36,905 nt of DNA, from assembly GCA_024639085.1 (NCBI GenBank), contig JAHEJB010000011.1, positions 1-36,905 of the forward strand. Reading direction: 5' to 3'. The translations under genes were made by a program, and so were the position numbers. Below the pieces are notes generated by a model, which searched no databases, was not told the DNA's origin, and saw nothing but the letters and a program-made list of their open reading frames with translations. The DNA comes from Rubricoccaceae bacterium (lineage in GTDB: Bacteria > Bacteroidota > Rhodothermia > Rhodothermales > Rubricoccaceae). Of the stretch, positions 1 through 9,536 are shown in pieces (the stretch's first letter is position 1; each line of letters starts with the position of its first letter).

Positions 1-465
1 AATCAACGGGCCGTCGACAGCGTGCATTTCTGCGAACGCGCGTTCCAGGAATGGAAAAATCTCACCCCTATCAAGCGCGGGCTCACCGTAGAACTGCTCG
101 TGCTCTGTCAGAATTGAACTGAAAACCTCACGGAAACGCGGGTTTTGAATCACCCCTTCCTGCTCTGACAACAACTGAACATCTCTTACGAGATCGTCCA
201 AAATTGACTCGTATTCGGCAGGATTACCAGAAGCTTCGGCTTCGAGAAGCTCGGCCTGGCGTGCATAAAGGCGGGCTATGCGGCGGGCCAGTTGTTCGTC
301 TGTCGGCGAGTCGGTCGCGACGGCGTCGAGTGCGGGAGCGTTTACTTGTGACGGAAGCGTTTCCGTAGGGCGGCTCTCGAGGGCGGCGTCTGTCGTGGCG
401 GACTGGCCAAGTACTGGTGCGACGAAGAACAAGGAGGCCAGTGCAGCCGTTAGGGCTCGTGGCAT
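1..465 (-). CDS. Secreted protein, N-terminal part; probable lytic transglycosylase (partial)
   Basis: This reading frame is open from an ATG at 465 to the window edge (155 codons) and is missing from the supplied track because it runs off the end. It begins with a clear Sec signal peptide (MPRALTAALASLFFVAPVLGQ, cleavage likely after VLG). A Thr/Ser/Pro-rich linker follows, then a helical segment (LARRIARLYARQAELLEAEA) and a stretch around NPRFREVFSSILTEHEQFYG. That N-terminal pattern resembles MltD-type murein transglycosylases of Bacteroidota and Rhodothermota, which would cut peptidoglycan in the periplasm. The catalytic SLT domain and any LysM repeats would lie outside the window, so the product is a guess while secretion is well supported. 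A candidate promoter lies just upstream at 506-537. Confidence 0.6.
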   Translation of the reverse strand, partial: MPRALTAALASLFFVAPVLGQSATTDAALESRPTETLPSQVNAPALDAVATDSPTDEQLARRIARLYARQAELLEAEASGNPAEYESILDDLVRDVQLLSEQEGVIQNPRFREVFSSILTEHEQFYGEPALDRGEIFPFLERAFAEMHAVDGPLI

Positions 466-505
466 CGTGGTAACGGTGGGTTTAGTTGGGGATAAAGACG
501 GGAGC

Positions 506-537
506 CTAAACTATTACTTGAAGGTAGCGGCTCCAAA
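506..537 (-). promoter_or_regulatory. Candidate Bacteroidota-type promoter
   Basis: Read on the minus strand there is TTTG, a 20-base spacer and TAGTTTAG. This is one mismatch from the TAnnTTTG element used by the main sigma factor in Bacteroidota-like bacteria, at the usual spacing. It would place the transcript start about 35 bases before the ATG at 465. The match is by eye. Confidence 0.35.
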
Positions 538-619
538 CGCAAAACACACTTTTCGTGAACATCCTTGTTGTGACTACCAAAATCGCCTCCAATATGCCAG
601 AAAGCGCTCTCTTGATCTG

Positions 620-2200
620 CTAGAGTGGAACGTTTCCGTGCTTTTTGCGGGGATTGGATGCCACTTTATTTCGTAGCATCTCAAGGCCTCGGATCAAGAC
701 ACGCCGCGTTTCTGAGGGCTTGATCACGTCATCTACGTAGCCGCGTTCGGCAGCGATGTACGGATTGGCAAACTTCTCGCGGTACTGTTCAATAAAGCGT
801 TCCTCGGTCGCAGCGGGATCATCAGCATCCGCAATCTGCCTCTTGTAGATAATCTCCACCGCTCCTTTCGGCCCCATCACAGCGATCTCTGCAGTCGGCC
901 ACGCTAGGTTTAGGTCGCCGCGGATATGCTTTGAGTTCATCACGTCATACGCCCCGCCGTACGCCTTTCGAGTGATAACGGTCATCTTTGGCACAGTTGC
1001 TTCGCAGAAAGCATACAGCAGCTTGGCACCGTGGCGAATGATCCCCCGCCACTCCTGATCGGTTCCAGGAAGGAAGCCAGGAACATCTTCAAAGACAACA
1101 AGCGGAATATTGAATGCATCGCAGAAGCGCACGAAGCGCGCACCCTTTACACTCGCGTCAATGTCGAGCACACCGGCAAGCACCGCAGGCTGATTTGCAA
1201 CGATTCCTACACTTCTACCACCGAGCCGCGCAAAGCCCACCACAATATTGGCAGCGTAGTCGGGATGGATCTCGAAGAACTTCCCGTCATCCACGACACG
1301 CTCAATCACGTCGTGGATATCGTATGGCTTGTTCGGGTTTTCGGGGACGATGGAATTAAGCTCGGAATCTGCTCGATCAATTGGATCGCCTGTTTGGGCG
1401 AGTGGTGCCGGGTCTTCGCAGTTGGATGGCAGATAGCTAAGGAGCTCACGAATCTTCAGCAGGCAATCGGCTTCGTTGGCTGTCGCAAGGTGAGCCACGC
1501 CAGACTTGGACGCGTGCGTATCCGCTCCGCCTAGCTCCTCCTGAGTGACCACCTCGTTGGTAACCGTCTTGACCACATTGGGGCCGGTCACGAACATATA
1601 GCTCGTGTTCTTGACCATGAACACGAAATCTGTTATAGCCGGCGAGTATACGGCGCCTCCAGCGCAAGGCCCCATCACAGCCGAAATCTGAGGCACGACG
1701 CCGCTGGCCAACGTGTTCTGGAGAAAGATGTCGGCGTAGCCCCCTAGACTTGCAACGCCTTCCTGAATACGTGCTCCGCCCGAGTCATTCAGCCCGATAA
1801 TGGGTGCGCCGTTTTCGAGCGCAAGCTGCATGACTTTAACAATCTTTTCAGCGTGGGCGAGACCTAGCGATCCACCGAATACGGTGAAGTCCTGCGAGAA
1901 TACGTACATGAGACGGCCATCAATTGTGCCAAAGCCCGTGACAACGCCATCGCCGTACGGGCGGTTGTTCTCTAGCCCAAAGCCTTTCACCTGATGCCGG
2001 ACAAACGCACCTAGCTCTTGAAACGAGCCTTTATCTAAGAGGAGGTCGAGGCGTTCCCGCGCTGTCAGTTTGCCTTTTTCATGCTGGCGAGCGATTCGAG
2101 TTTCACCGCCTCCGAGCTGCGCTTCGGCTCGACGTCTTTCTAAATCATCCAAGGGCGATTTGGAGGAAGGCTCTGATCCTTGTGTCGTTGAGGTCGTCAT
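620..2200 (-). CDS. pccB: Acyl-CoA carboxylase beta subunit (propionyl-CoA carboxylase type)
   Basis: Carboxyltransferase subunit of a biotin-dependent acyl-CoA carboxylase. It moves carboxyl from carboxybiotin to propionyl-CoA or a related acyl-CoA, giving methylmalonyl-CoA. At 526 aa it has the usual PccB length. Family landmarks are visible: the N-terminal [15 protein letters not shown], the first crotonase-like half with [11 protein letters not shown] and [12 protein letters not shown] (oxyanion-hole glycines), the second half with [24 protein letters not shown] and GPKGAVEI, and the C-terminal [13 protein letters not shown]. The ATG at 2200 gives the expected N terminus. The biotin carboxylase/carrier subunit is not adjacent. 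The upstream gene on the same strand ends 77 bases away, so co-transcription is possible. Exact acyl-CoA preference cannot be read from sequence. Confidence 0.93.
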   Translation of the reverse strand: MTTSTTQGSEPSSKSPLDDLERRRAEAQLGGGETRIARQHEKGKLTARERLDLLLDKGSFQELGAFVRHQVKGFGLENNRPYGDGVVTGFGTIDGRLMYVFSQDFTVFGGSLGLAHAEKIVKVMQLALENGAPIIGLNDSGGARIQEGVASLGGYADIFLQNTLASGVVPQISAVMGPCAGGAVYSPAITDFVFMVKNTSYMFVTGPNVVKTVTNEVVTQEELGGADTHASKSGVAHLATANEADCLLKIRELLSYLPSNCEDPAPLAQTGDPIDRADSELNSIVPENPNKPYDIHDVIERVVDDGKFFEIHPDYAANIVVGFARLGGRSVGIVANQPAVLAGVLDIDASVKGARFVRFCDAFNIPLVVFEDVPGFLPGTDQEWRGIIRHGAKLLYAFCEATVPKMTVITRKAYGGAYDVMNSKHIRGDLNLAWPTAEIAVMGPKGAVEIIYKRQIADADDPAATEERFIEQYREKFANPYIAAERGYVDDVIKPSETRRVLIRGLEMLRNKVASNPRKKHGNVPL

Positions 2201-2277
2201 TCCTAATAATTGGCTGGACGCTCAAAACTACGCGATCCGCGGATGACCAATCGCATGCCCATGTCGTCCAATCAGCG

Positions 2278-3921
2278 CTATGAGCGATAGCGGCCTTCAA
2301 CGGCGTCTGTAAACGCAACGATTGCGTCGCTGTAGATCTCAACCTTGTTCGCCTGATAGGAGTCCTTGAGAATCGGCCAGGCGTCGTTCCAGCTCTCTGC
2401 TTCGTCAAGCGCTTCAAGAATGTCTCGATAGGCGAGCTCTGAACCTCTGGTCAGCTGTTGTGCGTACCAGTCCCGCCGCTCTGTAGCGGATGCACCAAGC
2501 ACACGTGTTTCAAGAGAAACCAGTGGCTCGTGACGGGAATCGTCACTTGTTCCACGTTGTTCCGACGCGGGAGGGCTGTTTCCAGATTCACTCACCGCAG
2601 CTGCGCCTTTGCTGGAAAGCTTCATCCAAAGTGGCTCTGCCTGGACACGATCATCGTCTTCAGAAACTTCTACGTCTTCGAAATCGGCATCGACAATATC
2701 CACTTCCCCGGTCTCGTCCGACGTGTTTTCCTCATCCTCTACATCGTCGGCCACGTCCTCAACATCGTCTTCTTTCTGAACGTCGTCTTCTACCCCTTCA
2801 TCCGCTTCAGTTTCGGATGCCACCTCTGGCCCCTCTTCGGGTAATTCTTCGGCGTCCTCTTCAGCATCCACCTCTTCCTTGATCTCTTCGTCAATTTCCT
2901 CTTCCTCGTTCAGGGCATTCTCTACGTCGTCTGACCGAATTGCCGCGTCAACGTCGTCTACTTCCATGGCATCGTCAGGATCATCGGTATTGGCGAACGC
3001 GTCGTCTTGATTCCCCGCCGCTACAGCGGCGGAGGCCGCCGCCGCGGCTTTGTCTCGAGCTAGGCGCTGCCACAACGGCTCCGAGCTACTCCCCGCCTTG
3101 CTTTCATCGGCAACGACCGCTAGCAAATCATCAGCCTTTTCTTTTGCCTCCGGTTCTTCGGCCTGCTTACTGGTCAGCTTGGGTAATGCGGGCTGAGCGC
3201 TCGCATTCAGAACGTCGCGCAATTGATCCTCGCTGTACGTCTCGACGCCTATCAGCTTGGATGCTACCGTACTCATTCCTTTCGCCTCAAAAAACTTCCT
3301 GAGCAAACCCGCTGGAACACCCTCCTCGTAATCAGGAATTGATTTCACGAGTGCGAAGAGCGGTTCGAGCAGCATCATCCAATCAGCCGTTTCAAACTTT
3401 GCAACCATCCGCGTGTCAATGCGATTCAGCAGCTTTTCAAACTCCTCCTTTTCTACACCATCAAGGCCCTTTCTTTCTACATAACCCTCGGCAACTTCGC
3501 GGAAGTAAGGGTAGGGCGAAAACGAAGCCATGCGCTCTTGCAAGGCGTCCAATTGCAACACCGTCGTTGCGTCCGCAAACGTAAACGAAACCAGCGCCTC
3601 TACCGGTTCGACGAGGAAGCTCAGAACCTGTCGAGAAGCCGTCCGGACTGCTTTTGTCCAGGCTCCCTCGGGAAACTGGGCCGCTTCCCTCGCTGCGGTC
3701 TTCCAGACCTTTCGAGCCGTTTGGATCAGCTCGTGATCCGAATCCAGCCATGGAGATTCTGGGGCGGCCGCTTTCTGATCAGACCGCCGATCCAACACGC
3801 TTCCGAGGTAGTGAGCTACCGGCAGGGGTAGCGTACTCAGGTCCGCCCTGGGGTGTGATTGACCGGCAGGCAGGATCGTTAGTAGATGGTTGGCGAGTGC
3901 CTCGGCGGTGACGTCTAGCAT
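2278..3921 (-). CDS. Hypothetical protein with long acidic low-complexity middle
   Basis: A 547-aa protein I do not recognise. Residues 1 to about 260 look helical and globular, with no signal peptide or membrane segment. Residues about 265-430 are disordered and extremely acidic, with runs of D and E such as NEEEEIDEEIKEEVDAEE and repeated V/DDVED units. The motif EPLWxxL occurs on both sides of the acidic part (EPLWQRLA and EPLWMKLS) and may be a repeated short binding element. The last ~80 residues are again helical (ERRDWYAQQLTRGSELAYRD). Such acidic tracts often mediate protein or basic-surface binding, but no function can be assigned. It is divergent from the kinase gene and lies upstream of pccB on the same strand. 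A TAGTTTG element on the minus strand at 3942-3948 could be its promoter. Confidence 0.75.
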   Translation of the reverse strand: MLDVTAEALANHLLTILPAGQSHPRADLSTLPLPVAHYLGSVLDRRSDQKAAAPESPWLDSDHELIQTARKVWKTAAREAAQFPEGAWTKAVRTASRQVLSFLVEPVEALVSFTFADATTVLQLDALQERMASFSPYPYFREVAEGYVERKGLDGVEKEEFEKLLNRIDTRMVAKFETADWMMLLEPLFALVKSIPDYEEGVPAGLLRKFFEAKGMSTVASKLIGVETYSEDQLRDVLNASAQPALPKLTSKQAEEPEAKEKADDLLAVVADESKAGSSSEPLWQRLARDKAAAAASAAVAAGNQDDAFANTDDPDDAMEVDDVDAAIRSDDVENALNEEEEIDEEIKEEVDAEEDAEELPEEGPEVASETEADEGVEDDVQKEDDVEDVADDVEDEENTSDETGEVDIVDADFEDVEVSEDDDRVQAEPLWMKLSSKGAAAVSESGNSPPASEQRGTSDDSRHEPLVSLETRVLGASATERRDWYAQQLTRGSELAYRDILEALDEAESWNDAWPILKDSYQANKVEIYSDAIVAFTDAVEGRYRS

Positions 3922-4113
3922 GGGCTGCTGAATTGTTCGTGCAAACTAACGCCGAGCATCAGCCAGCGGGATGCGCTGTTCGTGACGTTGTTCGGTCACC
4001 GCGAGAACGCGGATTGGCATGCGTTCGGTACATTCGCCCACCACCACTTGCGGACGAGGAGGTTTCCACGCGAAACGCGGGTGCCCTGTTTGTTCTGGTT
4101 ACGACAATACAGC
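3922..4113. promoter_or_regulatory. Divergent intergenic region between hypothetical gene and kinase gene
   Basis: This 192-base stretch separates two divergently transcribed genes and must carry both promoters. On the minus strand TAGTTTG (3942-3948) resembles the -7 element, with no clear -33 partner. A short inverted repeat CCGCG-AGAA-CGCGG lies at 3999-4012. No strong plus-strand promoter was recognised. An in-frame upstream start for the kinase at 3982 exists, but the 44 residues it would add are not kinase-like. Confidence 0.35.
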
Positions 4114-6711
4114 ATGGCGGACGCCGATAAGCCGGTTCAAAACGATCCCTACAAACTGAGTGGGAAAACCGTTTCCCATTATGCCGTCCGGGAGGTTCTT
4201 GGTGGCGGTGGCATGGGCGTTGTTTACCAAGCAGAGGACACACGTCTGCAACGTCCAGTTGCCCTCAAGTTCCTTCCTCCAGCCCTCAGCCAGGATTCCC
4301 ATTCGAAGGATCGTTTTTTGGCAGAGGCTCAGGCTGCGTCAGCGCTCGATCACCCCAACATTTGCACGGTTCACGAGTTTGGAGAGACAGATGCGGGCCA
4401 ACTGTTTATTGCGATGGCGTACTACGCCGGGGAATCGCTGCGAGGCAGGTTTGAGCGAGGTCCGCTGGAGTTGGATGACGCGCTGAACTTCGGAATTCAG
4501 GTGGCGAAAGGGCTACAAGCTGCCCATAATTCAGGCATCGTCCACCGCGACATCAAGCCGGCAAACCTTGTTGTAACCACCGACGAAGTGGTGAAAATCG
4601 TTGACTTCGGGATTGCCCGCGTTGGAGAGGCAAACCTTACGCAGACAGGCGCCACCGTTGGAACCACGGGTTATATGAGTCCTGAGCAAACACGTGGCGA
4701 TGAGGTCGATGGACGGGCGGATATCTGGGCGCTGGGAGTAGTTCTTTACGAGGCTGTGACTGGCGTCCGTCCGTTTAGGGGGAATTACGATCAGGCCGTG
4801 GTTTACGCGATTCTGCATGAAGAGCCAAAGCCTGCAAAAACCATTCGTCCGGAGCTTCCAGATGAAATTGGGGCAGTGATTGACCGTTGTCTGCAAAAGG
4901 ATCTGGCATTGCGTTATCCAGACACCGATGCACTACTGAAAGACTTGGAGGCTGTTCGGCGGGGTGATGCGCCGGAACGCCAAGTAAGACTGCCAAAGAC
5001 AACCACCAAAGGTCGCATTAGGAAAACTGCCATGGCAGCATTGGTACTGGTTTCCATCGTGCTCGCAACCCTCTTTGGCCGAAGTCTCCTCTCGCCGGGC
5101 GACATCGCTGCACAGGGGGTCATTCAAGTCGCCGTCCTTCCTTTCATCAACGTTAGTGGAGATTCGACAGACCAGGCATTTATTGATGGACTTGGCTACA
5201 CCGTGTCTGCGACGCTTACGGAGATGGAGCAGTTTGAAGACCGGCTGTCGGTACTTCCCGCTGATGTAGACGAGGTGGAAACGCTGACTCCGCGAGAGGC
5301 TGCAGAATCGCTCAATGCAGATGTTCTAGTTACAGGAAGTGTGCAGCGCGCTGATAATCGTGTGCGTTTAACCCTCAACCTCTACGACGCTCACATCGAC
5401 AGCCAGACTCGCAGTGCCATCCTTGACAACGAATCGACAAACATGCTGGCCTTGCAAGACAGTGTGGCGCAGATGCTGGCCGGATTGCTTGATATCGAGC
5501 TAAGCGCCTCTGACCAGGAAACGCTCAGTGCTGGCGGCACGTCTAGCCCAGAGGCATTTGACAACTATACGCGGGCGCAGGGTTTTCTCCTCAACTACGA
5601 AGATGAGCGCAACATTGATCTCGCCATCCAACATTTTGAGCAGGCAATCGAGGCCGATCCACGATATGTACTAGCACACGCTGGCCTTGGTGGAGCATAC
5701 TGGCGCAAGTTCGACGCATCAGGAGACCCCGTTTGGATGGAGAGAGCTGCCAAGAGCAGCGAGAGAGCCGTAGAGCTAAATCCGAATTTGGCACCCGTCC
5801 ACGTTGCTGCTGGCCTCGTGTACAAAGGAACTGGCCGGTACGATGAAGCAGAGAATGAATTCCTTCGTGCGCTGGATATCGACTCAACAAACGCGTTTGC
5901 CCACCAGCAGTTGGCAGCGACGTACTTCTTCTTGTCCGAATTCGACCGAGCCGAAACACACTACCTCCGCGCCATCGAGTTGAAGCAAGGCTACTGGGGT
6001 TTCTACAACACGCTCGGCTATCTGTTTAACAACCAGGGGCGCCACGAAGAGGCGGCGCGCATGTATCGTCGCGTGATCGACTTTCGGCCTGATAGCCCGG
6101 CCGGATACAACAACCTGGGCTATCAGTATCTACATCTCGAAATGCCAGATTCCGCTCGGGTTTGGTTTCAACAAGCGGCCGAAGCAGATCCAGACGCTAC
6201 TCGACCAACCGCATGGGCCTACGCGAATCTGGGAGAAATACACGTTCGGCGGAGAGAGTTCGCCGAAGCAGTCAGCTTTTACGAGCGCGCCGTGCGGCTT
6301 GAGAGCGCTGAGTCGGACTTCTGGTACTTTCTCGCCGCCGCTACCTATTGGGCTGGAGATTCGTCTAGAGCAGCAGAAGCCTGGCAAAGGGTGATCGAGC
6401 TGGACACGCAGGGCCTGGAAGTGAACCCGAACGATGCGAACGCGCTGATTGGACTCGCGTTTTCCTTTGCGATGACAGGCAATGCAGAACGAGGCCGTTT
6501 GCTACTCAACAGATTGGACGATATCCCCACGGAAACGCTGTGGATTCAAGTTGCCATGGCCGAAATAGCCGAGCAGCTTGGCGAGCGAGATCTGGCCCTG
6601 CGCTATTTGGAGGAAGGGTTTTCGATCGGACTGACGCCAAACTCCGTTGAGGAGTCGCCTTGGCTGGATACACTCCGCGAAGATCCCGACTACAACGCGC
6701 TCATCAGGTGA
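4114..6711 (+). CDS. Transmembrane Ser/Thr protein kinase with TolB-like domain and TPR repeats
   Basis: Hanks-type protein kinase of 865 aa from the ATG at 4114; the track's longer start at 3982 adds residues unlike the family. The kinase domain covers about residues 23-285, with glycine loop GGGGMGVVY, catalytic Lys52 (VALKFL), HRDIKPANL (Asp146), DFGIAR (Asp164) and YMSPEQ. A basic stretch (RIRK) precedes a transmembrane helix at about 304-323, so the kinase should face the cytoplasm. Outside follows a TolB/FlgO-like domain (about 336-460, IQVAVLPFINVSGD) and then many TPR units to the C terminus. This layout is common in Rhodothermota and Acidobacteria receptor kinases. Targets are unknown. 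The small gene at 6799 follows on the same strand after a possible weak terminator. Neighbouring caspase and CHAT genes suggest a shared stress or defence pathway (inference). Confidence 0.9.
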   Translation: MADADKPVQNDPYKLSGKTVSHYAVREVLGGGGMGVVYQAEDTRLQRPVALKFLPPALSQDSHSKDRFLAEAQAASALDHPNICTVHEFGETDAGQLFIAMAYYAGESLRGRFERGPLELDDALNFGIQVAKGLQAAHNSGIVHRDIKPANLVVTTDEVVKIVDFGIARVGEANLTQTGATVGTTGYMSPEQTRGDEVDGRADIWALGVVLYEAVTGVRPFRGNYDQAVVYAILHEEPKPAKTIRPELPDEIGAVIDRCLQKDLALRYPDTDALLKDLEAVRRGDAPERQVRLPKTTTKGRIRKTAMAALVLVSIVLATLFGRSLLSPGDIAAQGVIQVAVLPFINVSGDSTDQAFIDGLGYTVSATLTEMEQFEDRLSVLPADVDEVETLTPREAAESLNADVLVTGSVQRADNRVRLTLNLYDAHIDSQTRSAILDNESTNMLALQDSVAQMLAGLLDIELSASDQETLSAGGTSSPEAFDNYTRAQGFLLNYEDERNIDLAIQHFEQAIEADPRYVLAHAGLGGAYWRKFDASGDPVWMERAAKSSERAVELNPNLAPVHVAAGLVYKGTGRYDEAENEFLRALDIDSTNAFAHQQLAATYFFLSEFDRAETHYLRAIELKQGYWGFYNTLGYLFNNQGRHEEAARMYRRVIDFRPDSPAGYNNLGYQYLHLEMPDSARVWFQQAAEADPDATRPTAWAYANLGEIHVRRREFAEAVSFYERAVRLESAESDFWYFLAAATYWAGDSSRAAEAWQRVIELDTQGLEVNPNDANALIGLAFSFAMTGNAERGRLLLNRLDDIPTETLWIQVAMAEIAEQLGERDLALRYLEEGFSIGLTPNSVEESPWLDTLREDPDYNALIR

Positions 6712-6735
6712 TGCAAGGATAGCGCATCATTATTT
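6709..6735 (+). terminator. Possible weak terminator after kinase gene
   Basis: TGATGC pairs with GCATCA across a 9-base loop, starting at the kinase stop codon, and is followed by TTATTT. The stem is only six pairs, so termination may be partial and allow read-through into the small downstream gene. Confidence 0.3.
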
Positions 6736-6798
6736 GCGGCTTATCACTATACTTTCGCCTGTCGAATGGCCCTTCTCACACTACGGAGGAAAAACAGA

Positions 6799-7095
6799 AT
6801 GGCAACGATTACGGTAACAATCTCAGCGGACGGTACGCCCTCCCCTCCGCACGTTTCAATCAGTGAAGGAGACATCGTTTGTTTTCAGGCTGAAGCAGAT
6901 ACGGTGCTTTGCGTGGATCCAGGGTCTGTGTTTGGATCCGAGCGGTTCGAGATCCCCGCTGGTAGCACGGTTGGCCTGCTTGTTCAGTCCAGCCCAGCTT
7001 CAGGCTTCAAGTACATAACAAAGATGGGCGATCTGGAAGTAAGGTGTAGAGGCGATAAGGATAAGAAAGGCGGCGGTGGTGGCGGACCTGGTTGA
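6799..7095 (+). CDS. Small beta-rich (cupredoxin-like?) protein with glycine tail
   Basis: I chose the ATG at 6799 because a strong GGAGG lies 9 bases upstream (6785-6789); the track start at 6766 lacks this. The product is 98 aa, with no signal peptide or membrane helix. The order of strands, PPHVSISEGDIVCFQAEAD, then RFEIPAGSTVGLLVQ, recalls a small cupredoxin or immunoglobulin-like beta fold. However, the His/Cys/Met set of a copper site is not evident, so metal binding is doubtful. Cysteines occur at VC, LC and RC positions. The C terminus is basic and then glycine-rich (RGDKDKKGGGGGGPG). It sits between the receptor kinase and the CHAT gene and ends at a strong terminator. Function is unknown. 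A role as substrate or partner of the neighbouring proteases is a guess. Confidence 0.75.
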   Translation: MATITVTISADGTPSPPHVSISEGDIVCFQAEADTVLCVDPGSVFGSERFEIPAGSTVGLLVQSSPASGFKYITKMGDLEVRCRGDKDKKGGGGGGPG

Positions 7096-7122
7096 GCCGA
7101 TTCCTCACCACCTGCGAAATCC

Positions 7123-7155
7123 AAGCGCTCGGCCTTCGGCCCGAGCGCTTTCTTT
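7123..7155 (+). terminator. Rho-independent terminator
   Basis: AAGCGCTCGG pairs perfectly over ten bases with CCGAGCGCTT around an eight-base loop containing TTCG, and is followed by TTTCTTTA. It closes the small plus-strand gene and stops transcription before the convergent CHAT gene. The minus-strand flank lacks a T run, so it is mainly a plus-strand terminator. Confidence 0.85.
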
Positions 7156-7169
7156 ATTAGTGCAAAGTC

Positions 7170-9536
7170 CTAGCCGCCAGCCCCAACCGTAAACGAACGC
7201 CGGCCGATCAAGTGGTTGGCTCCGTTGTACACCCGGAGTTCATACGAACCGAGGCCTTCCGTATCGGATAAGGATTTATATGTTCGGTATCCCGCAGTTG
7301 GAAGACTTTCACTCCCGCCGTCAACTACCGAGCCGTCTGGACCATGCCACTCCCACCTGATTGCTCCCGCAAGATTCACCTTTGCCGAGAAGTAGGCCCT
7401 CTGACCGACCGCGAACGTATTTGTTCGAGAACGCTCTGGGCAGTCTAGGCCACCTGTTAGGCACAATTCAAGAGATTGCAGCGTGACGTACTCAGCCTCT
7501 ATTGCCTTCAGCGAGTCCACCATGGCAATTGCACGAGTTCTGGCCGTGCTATCTCTGACCGAATCTGCTGCAGCAACGAAGTCCTCCCATAGAGTTCTTT
7601 CCTCTACGATAGACACGGTGTTGGCTCTATCTGTGTCGTCTACGTCATCGTATTGGGTCGTTAGCCCCTCAAGCTGACCAATTCTGCGTTCGAGCAGAGC
7701 AAGTTGTTCTGACTCCAACACTCCAACGGCCCCACCCTGGTCTAAAAGGCGCCGATAGCTGGACAGAACCTCCGCGTCACTCATATTCGGATTGGCAAAG
7801 GCGTCCTGGGCCAAGCTGTATTCACGATATACCCTGGCACGCCCGCCGTCATCAGTGTGAACACTGATAAGATGTTTCCCGACCAATCTCCCCATGTTTT
7901 CTGTAGAATCAGCAAATGCGACACAGACGAGGGCCTCTCCTCCACGCAGCCCTTGGACACGAATCGAATACGAATTCTCTCCTGGGATAATTCGGACAAC
8001 AGTAGAATCTCCTGGATCCCAGATCAATGGATACCTCTCCACGAGGTCCTCTGTACGGATGCGTCGACCCTCGGAATCGAGGGCAACGGCTCTCATTACT
8101 GTAAATGAGTCCTGAGCGATATCGTCTGCGTCTGCAAAAAGTGCGATTGAAGCGATTTGGTCAATCGAACTGAAGCGAACACCATCTGTGGCGGCATCGC
8201 CACCAGCCGGCCATATCCACCATACAAGGAGGGCAAGGGCCGCTACTACTACTCCTGCGATTCCGGCTAGCGCCGCTTTATTTCCAGTCAGCGAAGTCAG
8301 TCTGCTTGCCGATCTCGTGGATCGGCTGGGGCCGACCTCAGAACCCGCTGTTTCCTTCAGCGGCATCCTTGGCGCTTGACCAACATGCTTTGGATATGCG
8401 GGCGCTTCGATCGGCGGGGCGTCTGGATCCAGCACAAACAGAAGCCCGTCGGGGGATCGCATATGCAGGACGGGCGTGCCCCACTCAACCGTATTGGAGG
8501 TAGAAAGACTGATAGCCTTGCGCGCTTCTGAAACCGCCGCGTCGATAGGTAGACCCTCGGCAAGCGACTCGACAAACACATGCACGAACTGAATGGCGGC
8601 CCTGTCGGTGATCTCAAATTGCATGGCGATCACGGCCGGAACGCCTCGCCGAATGAGCACAGAGGCCGTACTCGAGAAAATGTCTGTGTCGCTGCCTTGG
8701 GCACCCTCGCAGGCATTTAGGACCACAAGGCGGAGATCTCGGTGATCGGCAAGAAGTCTGCCCAGTTTCACAGCTGACAGCCTGAATGTCTGGTTGTTCT
8801 CGTCGCATAGCGCCAGCATTCCTTCGCCGGACGTTGCATCGAAACCACCGTGGCCTACGAAGTGAAACACATGCCAAGGCCCCTGCCGCATTGCTTTTTG
8901 TAATTCCTGCCACGTGGCACCTTCCATCCACGTCATAGAAACGAGACCACGGGCCTCCAAATCTGCTAGTGCCTCCGAAATGCGTTGCTTTTCACGCGAT
9001 ACATCAAGCTTGGCGCGATCTTCTGGGCTGGCGACCATACCAAGAATGCGCATTGGCGGTGTGAACGTGAGCGGTTCCGGCGGCCGATCCAACTCCAGGT
9101 ATCGCACTATAGGCGTATCCGTGGAGAGGCAAACAAAGTCTCCTTCGGATTCGTCGTACAGATATTCCCACGGCATTGAAGCGAGCTCTGGAGCCTCAAT
9201 CCGAAGGCGCAGCCGAAGCCCCTTGCCTTCCTGCAGCGCTCTCTGCCGGCTCATGCGGTAGCAGCTCCGTATTTCTTCGGGGAACAGAGTTCCGAAAAGT
9301 GCCTTTCCAAAATCCTCGATGGATGCCTTCTCTTCGGGCTGAACTACGTCTCGACGCGTCGCTCCAGATTTAAGCAGGGCGATCTGCAAGCCCTGTAATT
9401 TGTTTTTCAGTTCCAGCTCATCAAACGGGAATTCTGTGGTCGCCCTCTGCTCACCGGCCGGCGAACGTATTACGCTGACGGGATACGTATGACCGTCTCC
9501 CGTACCAATGGCTAGTTCAAAATCGAGGTATTCCAT
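7170..9536 (-). CDS. CHAT-domain peptidase with transmembrane helix and C-terminal beta domains
   Basis: The track starts at a TTG (9557); the ATG at 9536, preceded by GAGAAG, is more likely and gives 788 aa. The CHAT (caspase HetF-associated with TPRs) domain lies at about residues 115-370. It carries the family's PWEYLYDE lead-in, catalytic His229 in HFVGHGG and catalytic Cys276 in LNACEGA, and the closing WGTPVLH segment. CHAT enzymes are cysteine peptidases of the caspase clan. A basic Ser-rich linker leads into one membrane helix (about 422-442), so the peptidase faces the cytoplasm. The outer part has an Ig-like region, a helical/coiled segment and a final beta domain (AVGQRAYFSAKVNLAGAIRW) resembling DUF2914-type domains. 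It is the last of three same-strand genes; the 117-base gap upstream could hold its own promoter (TATACT at about 9570). Confidence 0.88.
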   Translation of the reverse strand: MEYLDFELAIGTGDGHTYPVSVIRSPAGEQRATTEFPFDELELKNKLQGLQIALLKSGATRRDVVQPEEKASIEDFGKALFGTLFPEEIRSCYRMSRQRALQEGKGLRLRLRIEAPELASMPWEYLYDESEGDFVCLSTDTPIVRYLELDRPPEPLTFTPPMRILGMVASPEDRAKLDVSREKQRISEALADLEARGLVSMTWMEGATWQELQKAMRQGPWHVFHFVGHGGFDATSGEGMLALCDENNQTFRLSAVKLGRLLADHRDLRLVVLNACEGAQGSDTDIFSSTASVLIRRGVPAVIAMQFEITDRAAIQFVHVFVESLAEGLPIDAAVSEARKAISLSTSNTVEWGTPVLHMRSPDGLLFVLDPDAPPIEAPAYPKHVGQAPRMPLKETAGSEVGPSRSTRSASRLTSLTGNKAALAGIAGVVVAALALLVWWIWPAGGDAATDGVRFSSIDQIASIALFADADDIAQDSFTVMRAVALDSEGRRIRTEDLVERYPLIWDPGDSTVVRIIPGENSYSIRVQGLRGGEALVCVAFADSTENMGRLVGKHLISVHTDDGGRARVYREYSLAQDAFANPNMSDAEVLSSYRRLLDQGGAVGVLESEQLALLERRIGQLEGLTTQYDDVDDTDRANTVSIVEERTLWEDFVAAADSVRDSTARTRAIAMVDSLKAIEAEYVTLQSLELCLTGGLDCPERSRTNTFAVGQRAYFSAKVNLAGAIRWEWHGPDGSVVDGGSESLPTAGYRTYKSLSDTEGLGSYELRVYNGANHLIGRRSFTVGAGG

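Noticed and set aside
1031-1534. 167-aa plus-strand ORF antisense to pccB
   Set aside because: Lies wholly within a well-supported carboxylase gene.
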